Both the position numbers and the translations under genes were made by a program. The notes beneath the pieces are model-generated. The model ran no database searches, had not been told where the DNA came from, and was given only the letters and a program-made list of their open reading frames with translations. Positions 1 through 6,438 of a stretch of DNA of 18,797 nucleotides are shown here, piece after piece. Position 1 is the first letter of the stretch. The number at the start of each line of letters is the position of its first letter. Origin of the DNA: an uncultured Ellagibacter sp. Its GTDB lineage: Bacteria > Actinomycetota > Coriobacteriia > Coriobacteriales > Eggerthellaceae. The DNA is taken from assembly GCF_934617235.1 (NCBI RefSeq), contig NZ_CAKTTZ010000052.1:1-18797 (forward strand). Direction: 5' to 3'.

Positions 1-296
1 CCGCAGACGCCCTCAACATCCAAGCATGGGAAGGACGCGTAGCCTCGGGTGACGTGTTCGTGCGCGAAGAGGCCGACAAGGAACGCATCACCGACACGTT
101 TGAAGCAAGCTGCTGCGAGATGGAAGGCGCGGCAATCGCCCAGGTCTGTTGGCTGAACCATGTTCCTTTCGCCATCGTGCGCGCCATTTCCGACAAAGCG
201 GACGGCACCGACTACATCGACTACCCCACCTTCGAGGCGCAAGCCGCGCGCCAATGCGCCGCACTCGTCACCCAGATGATGGGCCACCTAGGGTAA
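1..296 (+). CDS. mtnN: 5'-methylthioadenosine/S-adenosylhomocysteine nucleosidase, C-terminal part
   Basis: This is the 3' end of a gene that begins before the window. The frame is open from base 3 and ends with TAA at 294-296. The visible residues include ASGDVFV near the edge, then CEMEGAAIAQVC, then RAISDKADG. In the MTA/SAH nucleosidase family these match the substrate-binding Met-Glu pair and the catalytic Asp of the 'SD' motif. The enzyme cleaves adenine from methylthioadenosine and S-adenosylhomocysteine, which recycles by-products of SAM-dependent reactions in the cytoplasm. The stop codon shares one base with the ATG of the next gene (TAATG), so this gene and the crcB pair are probably co-transcribed and translationally coupled. 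The N-terminal half cannot be checked. Confidence 0.9.
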   Translation, partial: ADALNIQAWEGRVASGDVFVREEADKERITDTFEASCCEMEGAAIAQVCWLNHVPFAIVRAISDKADGTDYIDYPTFEAQAARQCAALVTQMMGHLG

Positions 297-916
297 TGTC
301 CGCGCAAACGCATACCGCCGCTCGCGCCCAAGCGCTGCTTCGCCGAAGGGGTGCGCTCACGCCGCTCATTCTCGTTATGGGGTTCATCGGCGCGTCGCTT
401 CGCTACCTTTTGGAATGCGCGATGCCCGCAAACGGCGGCTTTCCCCTAGCGACGCTCGTCATCAACATTTTCGGGTGCTTCGTATTGGAGCTGGTGAACC
501 AATACGTCGGGCGTCGCATGCACTTGCCGGGCGCCCTGGTGAAGTCGCTTGGCGTAGGGCTTGTGGGCGCCTTCACCACCATCTCGGCGTTCTCGACCGA
601 GTGTCTCGCTTTTCTGCAGGCAGGCGAGGTCGGCCTGTGGGCAGCCTATATCACAGCGACGCTTGCGACGACGTTTCTCGCCTCGCTTGCGGGGCACGCC
701 ACTTGCCGTGGCCTCGACGCCTGCCGCCTTGCGCGCATCGAACGGCGCCGCGACGCCATTCATCGTGCGCACGCTGCGCGACGTGCAAGGATGATGCGCG
801 AGGTCGACCCGGCGAAAGGCCAAGCAAGAACCAAGTTCACGCAAGACTGGGCCACCCGCAATACGGATGATGCCGCCACGTCTTCCTCTCGCGCAGAAGA
901 GGGTGAAAAGCGATGA
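296..916 (+). CDS. crcB: Fluoride channel subunit CrcB/Fluc (first of a pair)
   Basis: This 206-residue membrane protein belongs to the CrcB/Fluc family, which exports toxic fluoride by forming dimers with two pores. Visible hallmarks are GFIGASLRY (about residues 29-37), TLVINIFGCF with the conserved Asn57, and GAFTTISAFSTE (91-102). The usual TTFSTF 'Phe box' is TTISAF here, so the first pore phenylalanine is Ile96 and the second, Phe99, is kept. The start at 296 was chosen because it overlaps the upstream stop and because the N-terminus aligns directly before the first membrane segment. The reading frame is open back to an ATG at 149, but that stretch lies inside the nucleosidase gene. The C-terminal 60 or so residues form a long Arg-rich cytoplasmic-type tail, unusual for the family, whose members are normally about 125 residues long. 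The stop overlaps the next crcB start by ATGA. Confidence 0.9.
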   Translation: MSAQTHTAARAQALLRRRGALTPLILVMGFIGASLRYLLECAMPANGGFPLATLVINIFGCFVLELVNQYVGRRMHLPGALVKSLGVGLVGAFTTISAFSTECLAFLQAGEVGLWAAYITATLATTFLASLAGHATCRGLDACRLARIERRRDAIHRAHAARRARMMREVDPAKGQARTKFTQDWATRNTDDAATSSSRAEEGEKR

Positions 917-1287
917 GCCCGCTTCTGCTTATTGCCGTGGGAATCGGCGGGGCCTTAGGAGCGCTTTGCCGCAGCAAGACCACGGGGTTCCTGAAGGCGC
1001 GCATTCACAGCGATTTCCCGGCGGCCACGCTCATCATCAACCTCTGTTCCTGCACCTTGGCCGGCATCGCATTGGCTGTGCAGGCAAACTTGAACGAGGT
1101 ATTCTATCTTGCTGCAACGATGGGGTTCCTCGGCGGGTTTTCCACCCTGTCGACCATGAACTATGAGGCAGTGGAGCTCGTCTTGGGCGGCAAGCGCACA
1201 CTTGGCGCAGGATATCTTGCCGCGACCTACGTGAGCACCCTCGGCGCTGCGGCGGTAGGGTTCGCCCTCGCAAGTGTGATTCTCTAG
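913..1287 (+). CDS. crcB: Fluoride channel subunit CrcB/Fluc (second of a pair)
   Basis: This 124-residue protein is of normal CrcB length. It begins at an ATG that overlaps the stop of the first crcB gene by four bases (ATGA), the classic sign of translational coupling. Conserved pieces are GGALGALCRS (12-21), ATLIINLCSC with Asn43, and GFLGGFSTLSTMNYEA (71-86). The canonical TTFSTF reads STLSTM, so both pore phenylalanines are replaced, by Leu79 and Met82. Paired crcB genes in Gram-positive bacteria are known to encode antiparallel heterodimers. The long basic tail on the first subunit and its absence here fit opposite membrane topologies. My inference is a heterodimeric fluoride exporter in which one of the two pores may be degenerate. 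Confidence 0.88.
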   Translation: MSPLLLIAVGIGGALGALCRSKTTGFLKARIHSDFPAATLIINLCSCTLAGIALAVQANLNEVFYLAATMGFLGGFSTLSTMNYEAVELVLGGKRTLGAGYLAATYVSTLGAAAVGFALASVIL

Positions 1288-1368
1288 CCCTCGATCGGGG
1301 CGATGCCAGCCCTTGATAAGTTAGGTTACTTGGAACTTTTGATCGACTATCGCTCGTCTTCGCACGCC

Positions 1369-3309
1369 CTACGGGAGGGAAGCCATGATGCGACCGCTTT
1401 CGCCTTCATCTGGCCGAGCGATCGTATCTTCGCGCGCGGCTTCTTCAGGCCCAGCGGACTCGTCTTCCCCCGACGTATCTCCGGCCCCGGTCAAAGCGAC
1501 GGCGCGATACGTGTCAGCCTTGTTGCCCGGCACTGCAGAGGGCGCGTAGGCCGCACCGTCTGACACCGCATGCCACAAGCCATCGGCCCCAGGAATATTC
1601 GATGCGCTCGGCTGAGGCAGGAAGCACTTTGAACCAACCCATGTGAATGACTCGCCGAGCGTCACCTCCGCAAGCTTCGAGCAGCTGGAGAACAGATTCG
1701 CCATCGTCTCCGCACTTGATGTGTCGAACGAGGACAGATCGAGGGCCCGAAGCGAAGAGCAGCCATTGAAGAGATAACTTATATCCCTCGCGGCCGACGT
1801 ATCGAATGATGAAAGGTCGAGCGACGTCAGCGAGCTGCATCCTGAAAACATATGGTTGAAATCGGTGACGGTCGACGTCTTAATGCCGGCAAGGTTCACC
1901 GACTCGAGCTTCGAACAATCTGCGAACAGATAACTGAGGTTCCTTGCGGATGATGTATCGAGCAGTGAAAGGTCGATCCGCTTAAGACCCGAGCAACCCG
2001 AGAACATCCCGTAGAACCTCTCCACGTTGGCGGTTGACGCCCTCGACAGGTCGAGCTCGGTCAAAGACTTGCACCCGTAGAACACCTGCGAGAGATCGGT
2101 GGCGGAGGCGGTATCGAACATTGACACATCGAGGATAGAAAGCGAGGCACAATTGTAGAACATCGAGGCGAAGGTGGTTGCGTTGCCCGTGTCGAAGTGA
2201 GACAAGTCGAGGGATCGAAGCGAGCGGCACCCGTAGAACATCTGCTCAAACGTAGTTGCACTGGACGTCTTGAACGACGAAACATCGAGCTCCTCAAGGG
2301 CAGCACAGCAATAGAACATCTGCCTGAAGCTATTCCCGCTCGATGTGTCCCAACCTGTGAGGTTTACGCTCCGAAGCGCCGAGCAATCCTGAAAGGCGTC
2401 GGCAAACGACCTGACTGAGCTTGTATCGAGCGCGGAAAGATCGATCTCAGTGAGGGATTTGCACCTTGAGAAGGCATATTCCATGTTCGTCGTTTTCGAT
2501 GTGTCGAGCTTGGAGATGTTGACCGATACGAGGTTGTTGCACTCGAAGAACCACGCGTACATCGTCTGCGGGGCGACCCCCTCATCGACGACCGCGACGC
2601 GCTCGATTTTGCGCGCAATGCCTTTCCACGGCGGGGCGCTCTTCGTGTTCTTGATATTTGCGTACACTGCCGTCGCCGTCTTCCCCTCGAAAACGCTTCC
2701 CTGAACAGGCAAGGAGCGGCGCTTGTAGAAGGTGAGCGAGGCGTCGTCTTCCGAATAAACGGCGAACGGGACGGAGTCCGGATCGCTGGGTTCCGTCGAC
2801 TGGGCGCAGAAGAGGAATGACGCGGAAAGCAGCGTCACAGGGTGCTGGGATGCTTGCTCGAACAGGTCGGCGTGCGTTGCGGGGTCGATCTGGGACACCG
2901 CCCAGCTCACGTCGAGCGACCCCTGAGCAGGAACGATCAGCGTCGGGTCGTAGGACGCAAAGCCCCCTTGGTAGTTGAGCAGCGTCGACCCGCCCACCTT
3001 CGCCGAAATCGAGATGTCGTCGTAGTCGGTTTTCGCCGAGGCCATGGCAAGACGCGCCGGGGTGCTCCCCGAGTTTTCAATCTTCCACAAGGTCGGTGTC
3101 GCGACCGTCCCGTCGGAGAGCAGCGCACACGGCACAGTCGTGGGCATAGTCACCACGATCGTGTCGTCTTCCGCAGCCGCGCCTTCTCCTGTTTCGTCAG
3201 CGTAAGCGGGTGCAAGCGAGAAAGCAAGGCACCAAGCCACTGCAAAAGCTGCCGCGGTTGCAACCGCGGCAGCATGGCATATTCTCGCTATTCCCCGCAC
3301 GTGATACAT
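1369..3309 (-). CDS. Secreted DUF285 (BspA-like) leucine-rich repeat protein
   Basis: This 646-residue protein starts with a signal peptide (basic N-terminus, hydrophobic core at about 12-33, likely cleavage after AYA near 37). Residues 48-170 form a domain that resembles the neighbouring 189-residue protein: both have PT-x-[VI]-P, DGT and L-x-I-x-N-x(4)-P in the same order. From residue 254 there are eleven consecutive 26-residue repeats of the form FxxCxxLxxLDLSxFDTSxA, and a degenerate twelfth. This is the DUF285/BspA-type leucine-rich repeat found in surface proteins of gut bacteria and mycoplasmas, generally linked to adhesion. The last 45 residues are acidic and Ala/Gly/Glu-rich, with no LPxTG motif and no membrane anchor, so the protein is probably released or held non-covalently. 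The start is 16 nt after the upstream stop and has no good ribosome binding site, which suggests translational coupling. Confidence 0.85.
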   Translation of the reverse strand: MYHVRGIARICHAAAVATAAAFAVAWCLAFSLAPAYADETGEGAAAEDDTIVVTMPTTVPCALLSDGTVATPTLWKIENSGSTPARLAMASAKTDYDDISISAKVGGSTLLNYQGGFASYDPTLIVPAQGSLDVSWAVSQIDPATHADLFEQASQHPVTLLSASFLFCAQSTEPSDPDSVPFAVYSEDDASLTFYKRRSLPVQGSVFEGKTATAVYANIKNTKSAPPWKGIARKIERVAVVDEGVAPQTMYAWFFECNNLVSVNISKLDTSKTTNMEYAFSRCKSLTEIDLSALDTSSVRSFADAFQDCSALRSVNLTGWDTSSGNSFRQMFYCCAALEELDVSSFKTSSATTFEQMFYGCRSLRSLDLSHFDTGNATTFASMFYNCASLSILDVSMFDTASATDLSQVFYGCKSLTELDLSRASTANVERFYGMFSGCSGLKRIDLSLLDTSSARNLSYLFADCSKLESVNLAGIKTSTVTDFNHMFSGCSSLTSLDLSSFDTSAARDISYLFNGCSSLRALDLSSFDTSSAETMANLFSSCSKLAEVTLGESFTWVGSKCFLPQPSASNIPGADGLWHAVSDGAAYAPSAVPGNKADTYRAVALTGAGDTSGEDESAGPEEAAREDTIARPDEGESGRIMASLP

Positions 3310-3325
3310 GTGATGCGGCTATTTG

Positions 3326-3895
3326 TTACTGCGCAGCGCCGGAAGCGACGGTCCAGGTGACAGTCGCAGCCTTCTGCGCCGTCGAGATGTCGGCGGTCAC
3401 GCGCGCAATCTTCGCATTGGTGATGTCGAGGGAGATCTTATCGTTCGCAGAGCCAGCATAGCCCATGTTCCAAGCCGTATTGGCAGAGGTATCGACAGAT
3501 GCAGCGGCCTGCAAGCCGTTAACCATGAACTGGAAGGCGTTCGCGTCGGTGCCCACCGTCACGTCAGCGACGAGCTTGAACGGAGACTGCTCAGTGACAG
3601 CCATGTTCACCACGTGAATCGGGAAAACCGACTTGTTCTGAATTTGCAGGGCATCCGCAGAAGGAGCCAGCATCGTGCCATCGGCCTTGGCGACGAAGGG
3701 AATCTGAGTCGGAACCGAGAACGACAGATCGTCACCACCGGGTTCGGGGGTCACGGACTGGATGGTCACATCCGTCGACTGAGCGGAGGTGCCGTCGGCG
3801 TAGGCGAAGGCGGGGGTTGCGATGGCGGTGGCCATCACAAGGCTCACAGCCAGCGCACCCACGCGCGTCTTGAACTTCTTGCTGTTTGCGTCCAT
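3326..3895 (-). CDS. Small secreted protein with 'PTxIP...DGT' domain
   Basis: This 189-residue protein has a clear signal peptide (KKFK, then a hydrophobic stretch, likely cleavage after AFA near residue 31). The mature part begins with a short Ser/Thr-rich linker. It then shows FSVPTQIPFVAKADGT (about 56-71) and LQIQNKSVFPIHVVNM, a motif order shared with the N-terminal domain of the downstream DUF285 protein. It contains no cysteine and no sorting signal, and is likely all-beta. Similar small secreted proteins are common in Coriobacteriia (from memory), but I know no assigned function. The ATG start has a strong ribosome binding site, AAAGGAG at 3903-3909. It is the middle gene of a three-gene minus-strand cluster, and the hairpins upstream of it may set its expression level. 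Confidence 0.8.
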   Translation of the reverse strand: MDANSKKFKTRVGALAVSLVMATAIATPAFAYADGTSAQSTDVTIQSVTPEPGGDDLSFSVPTQIPFVAKADGTMLAPSADALQIQNKSVFPIHVVNMAVTEQSPFKLVADVTVGTDANAFQFMVNGLQAAASVDTSANTAWNMGYAGSANDKISLDITNAKIARVTADISTAQKAATVTWTVASGAAQ

Positions 3896-3921
3896 TGAAG
3901 GACTCCTTTCTTGTTCGAATC

Positions 3922-3972
3922 GGGGCTTTCCCGCCCCATATCTGTTTATGCTGCCGAAGATATTTCGGCAGC
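3922..3972. repeat. Two intergenic hairpins in the surface-protein operon
   Basis: Two inverted repeats lie between the membrane-anchored gene (stop at 4014) and the small secreted-protein gene (start at 3895). The stronger has 9-bp perfect arms, GCTGCCGAA and TTCGGCAGC (3950-3958 and 3964-3972), around a 5-nt loop. The second has 5-bp arms, GGGGC and GCCCC (3922-3926 and 3933-3937). Neither is followed by a T-run on either strand, so they do not look like complete intrinsic terminators. They may act as RNA-processing or stabilising stems in the leader of the secreted-protein gene. That role is inferred. Confidence 0.55.
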
Positions 3973-4013
3973 TTGATACCTTGTTGATTTCGGATTGTGT
4001 GTCTTACCTGGCC

Positions 4014-4532
4014 TTACTGGCTTCCGCTTAAGTCGGCCGCTACGATATCGACGGCAACGGACTGGGGATTTCCCGACGGCGCGCCGGTCTCGGGGTCGCA
4101 TCCTTGCACGGTCACGGTAGCGGATCCCTCATGGGCATCCGGCGCTTCGCACCATTCGACGACTTCACCGGGGGCGATAAGCCCAGAGCTGTACAGCTCG
4201 ATGCCGTCCTGAGTGAGGGTGAACGTCTGCGCGAACTTGTTTTCAGCCACGTTCGAAACGTTCACGCGCACTTTCCCATCGACCAGCTTGGGCTTCGCCG
4301 ACACAGAGACCGTCATGCGCGACTCCTCCGCCTGACGATTAAGCTCGGCAATGATCTCCTCGTCGCTTTTGCCCTCTTGAGTTTGCACGGTCGCTCCAGG
4401 GTCAGCCTTAGGCTGAGCGAATTGCCACATCGCACAGCTGCCGATGGAAAGAAGCAGGAGAAGAAGAACTATGAGGATAATGATGCGCCGCTTCTTTTTG
4501 CGCGAGTTATCTTCCTGCTCTATTTCGTTCAA
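4014..4532 (-). CDS. Membrane-anchored extracellular protein, first gene of the surface operon
   Basis: This 172-residue protein has a short cytoplasmic N-terminus ending in a basic RKKKRR cluster. One transmembrane helix follows (about 17-35), then an extracellular domain. The C-terminal half shows FTLTQDGIELYSSGLIAPGE followed by a hydrophobic-alternating strand region ending near DIVAADL. This beta-rich pattern (ligand or strand, then 'SGLIxPG') recurs in small surface proteins of Gram-positive bacteria, but I cannot name a characterised family. The start is a TTG at 4530-4532, supported by the purine-rich AAAGGGTGGGG just upstream and by the lack of an in-frame ATG before the membrane helix. 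It is the first gene of a minus-strand cluster with two secreted proteins and may tether or assemble them. Confidence 0.75.
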   Translation of the reverse strand: MNEIEQEDNSRKKKRRIIILIVLLLLLLSIGSCAMWQFAQPKADPGATVQTQEGKSDEEIIAELNRQAEESRMTVSVSAKPKLVDGKVRVNVSNVAENKFAQTFTLTQDGIELYSSGLIAPGEVVEWCEAPDAHEGSATVTVQGCDPETGAPSGNPQSVAVDIVAADLSGSQ

Positions 4533-4954
4533 TTCCCCACCCTTTGTCGACTCGTTGCGTTTCGAGTCATGCCCTGCACGAATGCAGCGTTAGGCCCTCG
4601 TTCATTCGATTGAATTGCGTGATAGAGGCAATTCCGTGAATTCGAACAAACCTTTGGCATTTTCGCTGCTGGATTATTTTGCAAAACCCGCTTCATGTGA
4701 CAAGAGCAATGTATTAAATAGCATTCAAACTATAAAACCACTCCATATTACATGTCGTCATCTGCGTTACCCCAACATTGCTGTAGCGGTCTTCCCCTGT
4801 CAGCGCGAAACAGCTGCCCCGCCATTTTGGTGCAACGATAGCGGTATCGTCGCCTCCGGTACAGCGGCCGCTACCCGCGTCGTCTCGTCGCAGCGCGACA
4901 CCAAAGCGAAGCGGAACCCCTTCTCGGTTATGCGGAAGACTCAGCGAACGAAGG
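4533..4954. other. Gene-free region upstream of the surface operon
   Basis: I see no convincing gene in this stretch. The part from about 4610 to 4760 is clearly more AT-rich than its surroundings and probably holds the surface operon promoter on the minus strand. The best candidate is TTGTCA (4703-4698) with CAAAAT (4681-4676) at a 16-nt spacing. An inverted repeat GAATTGC/GCAATTC (4612-4618 and 4628-4634) lies in the presumed leader and could be an operator. A hairpin ACGATA-GCGG-TATCGT lies at about 4835-4850 without a T-run. A plus-strand open frame across 4615-5094 runs antisense into the next gene and has no family features. Confidence 0.4.
4676..4703 (-). promoter_or_regulatory. Candidate promoter of the surface-protein operon
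   Basis: Read on the minus strand, TTGTCA (5 of 6 to consensus) is followed after 16 nt by CAAAAT (4 of 6). It lies in an AT-rich island about 140 nt before the TTG start of the membrane-anchored protein gene. Other AT-rich hexamers occur nearby, so the exact promoter is uncertain. Confidence 0.3.
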
Positions 4955-5341
4955 TTAATCGCGATGCGACACGTAGTAACCTGCGTCCTCCACCGCTCGC
5001 TCGATCACATCGCGCTCGATGGGGGATTTCGCCAGGACACACGCCTTGCCCGACGCCAGGTCGACCTTTGCCCATGTTCCAGGCAGCGCATTGAGGGAAT
5101 TTTGCACGCGCTCGACGCACTTTTCGCAGGTCATTCCTTTAACTTTCACGTCGAGCGAGTAAGGATAGTTCGCCTCGTCGGTGTCTTCCACCGTGACCGC
5201 AGCCACCTTCTTCGCTTTGGGATTTTTAGGCCCGCCACCGCAACAATCGTCCTTCAGCGAGAACACGCGGTAAGCACGGCGAAGCGCGATGGCCATAAGA
5301 ACCACAATGATGGCAACGATGATGACGGTTGGTGCGTTCAT
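4955..5341 (-). CDS. Membrane-tethered heavy-metal-associated (HMA) domain protein
   Basis: This 128-residue protein has an N-terminal membrane helix (about 5-20), followed by RRAYRVFSLKDDCCGGGP. That basic stretch plus CCGGG resembles small FeoB-associated Cys-rich membrane proteins. A linker leads to a C-terminal HMA fold (about 62-128) with the metal-binding motif GMTCEKC. In the HMA family the two cysteines bind Cu(I) or another soft metal and hand it to a P-type ATPase. A membrane anchor is unusual for CopZ-type chaperones, which are normally free cytosolic proteins of about 70 residues. The ATG has a good ribosome binding site (AGAGGAG, 8 nt upstream). A CsoR-like copper operator 134 bp upstream supports a copper role. 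No ATPase or csoR gene lies in the window. Confidence 0.82.
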   Translation of the reverse strand: MNAPTVIIVAIIVVLMAIALRRAYRVFSLKDDCCGGGPKNPKAKKVAAVTVEDTDEANYPYSLDVKVKGMTCEKCVERVQNSLNALPGTWAKVDLASGKACVLAKSPIERDVIERAVEDAGYYVSHRD

Positions 5342-5474
5342 GCGACAGCTCCTCTGAAAGCCCTCTTCGCTTCTTGGATGAGAAAGAAGTTTTCCTTTTG
5401 ATACTATCGCCAGTGTAGCACGAGAAGTTAGCGAGAGGAAACCATCGAGGAAGGCGGCGTCACAGAGTATTCAT

Positions 5475-5491
5475 ATACCCTCTGGGGGTAT
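5475..5491. promoter_or_regulatory. CsoR-like copper-responsive operator
   Basis: The sequence ATACCCTCTGGGGGTAT is a near-perfect dyad (ATACCC and GGGTAT around a 5-nt centre). It closely resembles the operator bound by the copper repressor CsoR at the Bacillus subtilis copZA promoter (from memory). It is the only such site I see, and the nearest gene is the divergently placed HMA-domain gene starting at 5341. A possible -35 (TTGCAA on the minus strand) lies just upstream. The repressor gene is not in the window. Confidence 0.65.
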
Positions 5492-5528
5492 CGGGAATTG
5501 CAAGGGCTGGCACGGTAGACTAGTCGGC

Positions 5529-5576
5529 ATCACCAAGCCATCTACCAGCACATTACAAAAATCAGGCAGTTCTTAA
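5529..5576. repeat. Direct repeat flanking the AbiE operon, upstream copy
   Basis: This 48-bp segment matches 7289-7336 at a constant offset of 1760 bp, with five mismatches and no gaps. The core CCAAGCCATCTACCA is identical in both copies. A third, partial copy (TACAAGAATCAGGCGG) lies at 5588-5603. In one frame both copies read KPST-[SN]-TLQ-[KE]-SGSS followed by a stop (TAA here, TGA in the downstream copy). This suggests they derive from the end of a coding sequence rather than from a simple target-site duplication. Confidence 0.8.
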
Positions 5577-5787
5577 TGCTGTCAGAGTACAAGAATCAGG
5601 CGGTATTTATGGAGTAAGTGGGTCATCGCTTCTTAAGGCACGTTTTTCGCTTGAGCAATGGCGCAGCAGGTTTACGCAATTGGGCATCCATCATCAAAGC
5701 GAATCTAAATCTCGATTCCTTCGATCGCAAGTTTGGGTAGCAGGCAATCGCATACCTCACAAGCAGCGAATCTGGCTGATTATTTGT

Positions 5788-5816
5788 TTGTACTTTCACG
5801 CTGAATTTGCAATAAT
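5788..5816 (+). promoter_or_regulatory. Promoter of the abiEi-abiEii operon
   Basis: TTGTAC (5788-5793) and AATAAT (5811-5816, 5 of 6 to the -10 consensus) are exactly 17 nt apart. Transcription would begin near 5823, leaving a leader of about 30 nt with a strong GAAGGAGG ribosome binding site at 5841-5848. Both promoter elements fall within or beside the arms of the inverted repeat at 5791-5832, so a protein bound there would block RNA polymerase. Confidence 0.6.
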
Positions 5817-5832
5817 ATTAAGCGTGAAAGTA
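5791..5832. promoter_or_regulatory. Inverted-repeat operator of the AbiE operon
   Basis: There are perfect 12-bp arms, TACTTTCACGCT at 5791-5802 and AGCGTGAAAGTA at 5821-5832, separated by 18 bp that contain the -10 element. AbiEi antitoxins are known to repress their own operons by binding inverted repeats in the promoter, so this is the expected site for the AbiEi protein encoded 21 bp downstream. A degraded copy of one arm and the adjoining CAATAAT occurs after the toxin gene at 7344-7365. Confidence 0.7.
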
Positions 5833-5853
5833 TGCCATCGGAAGGAGGCGACT

Positions 5854-6438
5854 ATGCACGCATTGCTCAAGCTGGCCACGGAGGCCAACGGCTACGGCAC
5901 CTCCCGCCAGGCAACAGCTGCAGGAATTCCCCGGCGAGAGATTGCGAAAGCGATCGCAGAAGGGCAGCTCATCCAAATTGACCGCGGCTTGTACGCGCTT
6001 CCTAGCGTCTGGGAGGACCCCTACCTCGTAGCGCAGCACCGTTTCTCACGTGGGGTTTTCTCCGACGACACAGCTCTTTTCCTGCACGGTATGACCGACC
6101 GCGCGCCCTTCTCGCTCACGATGACTTTCCCTCGTGCGTACAACGCGACAGGCGCCCGCAAGGAGGGCATCACGTGCCGCACTTGCGCGAACGACGTCCT
6201 CGAACTGGGGCTTTGCGAGCTGGAGACGCCGAATGGCAACACCGTCCGCGCCTACGATCTCGAACGTACGCTGTGCGATATCGTTCGCGGCCAGAAAGTC
6301 GTGGACGCCCAGCTTGCGACGCCCGCCATGCGGTCCTACGCGAGAAAGCCCGACCGCGACCCGGCAAAGCTCATGCGCTTCGCTAAGAAACTCGGCGTAG
6401 AGAAAAAGATTCGGACGTACCTGGAGGTGCTTCTATGA
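5854..6438 (+). CDS. abiEi: AbiEi-family antitoxin / transcriptional repressor
   Basis: This 194-residue protein matches the AbiEi family, the antitoxin half of a type IV toxin-antitoxin system in which antitoxin and toxin do not form a complex. The N-terminus carries a winged helix-turn-helix (about 10-50) with GYGTSRQATAAGIPRREI and DRGLYALP, typical of AbiEi. The larger C-terminal domain contains the conserved RAYDLERTLCDIVRGQK stretch. The frame is open further upstream, but I chose the ATG at 5854. It sits 5 nt after GAAGGAGG, the family's N-terminal motif begins there, and the upstream part runs through the promoter and operator. The stop overlaps the toxin start by ATGA. Autorepression through the 12-bp inverted repeat is likely. 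Confidence 0.88.
   Translation: MHALLKLATEANGYGTSRQATAAGIPRREIAKAIAEGQLIQIDRGLYALPSVWEDPYLVAQHRFSRGVFSDDTALFLHGMTDRAPFSLTMTFPRAYNATGARKEGITCRTCANDVLELGLCELETPNGNTVRAYDLERTLCDIVRGQKVVDAQLATPAMRSYARKPDRDPAKLMRFAKKLGVEKKIRTYLEVLL

Larger units (their letters stand above)
5342..5853. other. Intergenic region between the HMA gene and the AbiE operon
   Basis: This stretch carries the upstream signals of two divergent genes: a CsoR-like operator at 5475-5491 on the HMA side, and the AbiE promoter and inverted repeat at 5788-5832. Between them lie one copy of a direct repeat (5529-5576) and a shorter partial copy, TACAAGAATCAGGCGG (5588-5603). The reading frame of abiEi stays open upstream to about 5524, but it has no start with a ribosome binding site and runs through the promoter. 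I therefore treat it as non-coding, or at most as a relic of an older gene. Confidence 0.5.

Noticed and set aside
1612..2550. 78-bp periodic sequence as a CRISPR array or tandem satellite
   Set aside because: The repeats are diverged, in frame and code for DUF285 units; there are no identical short repeats with unique spacers.
4615..5094. Plus-strand open frame before and across the HMA gene
   Set aside because: It overlaps the HMA gene antisense, has no ribosome binding site and no recognisable domain.
5524..5853. Upstream extension of abiEi to an ATG at 5680 or beyond
   Set aside because: It crosses the promoter and the 12-bp inverted repeat and lacks a ribosome binding site, whereas the ATG at 5854 has GAAGGAGG and begins at the family's N-terminal motif.
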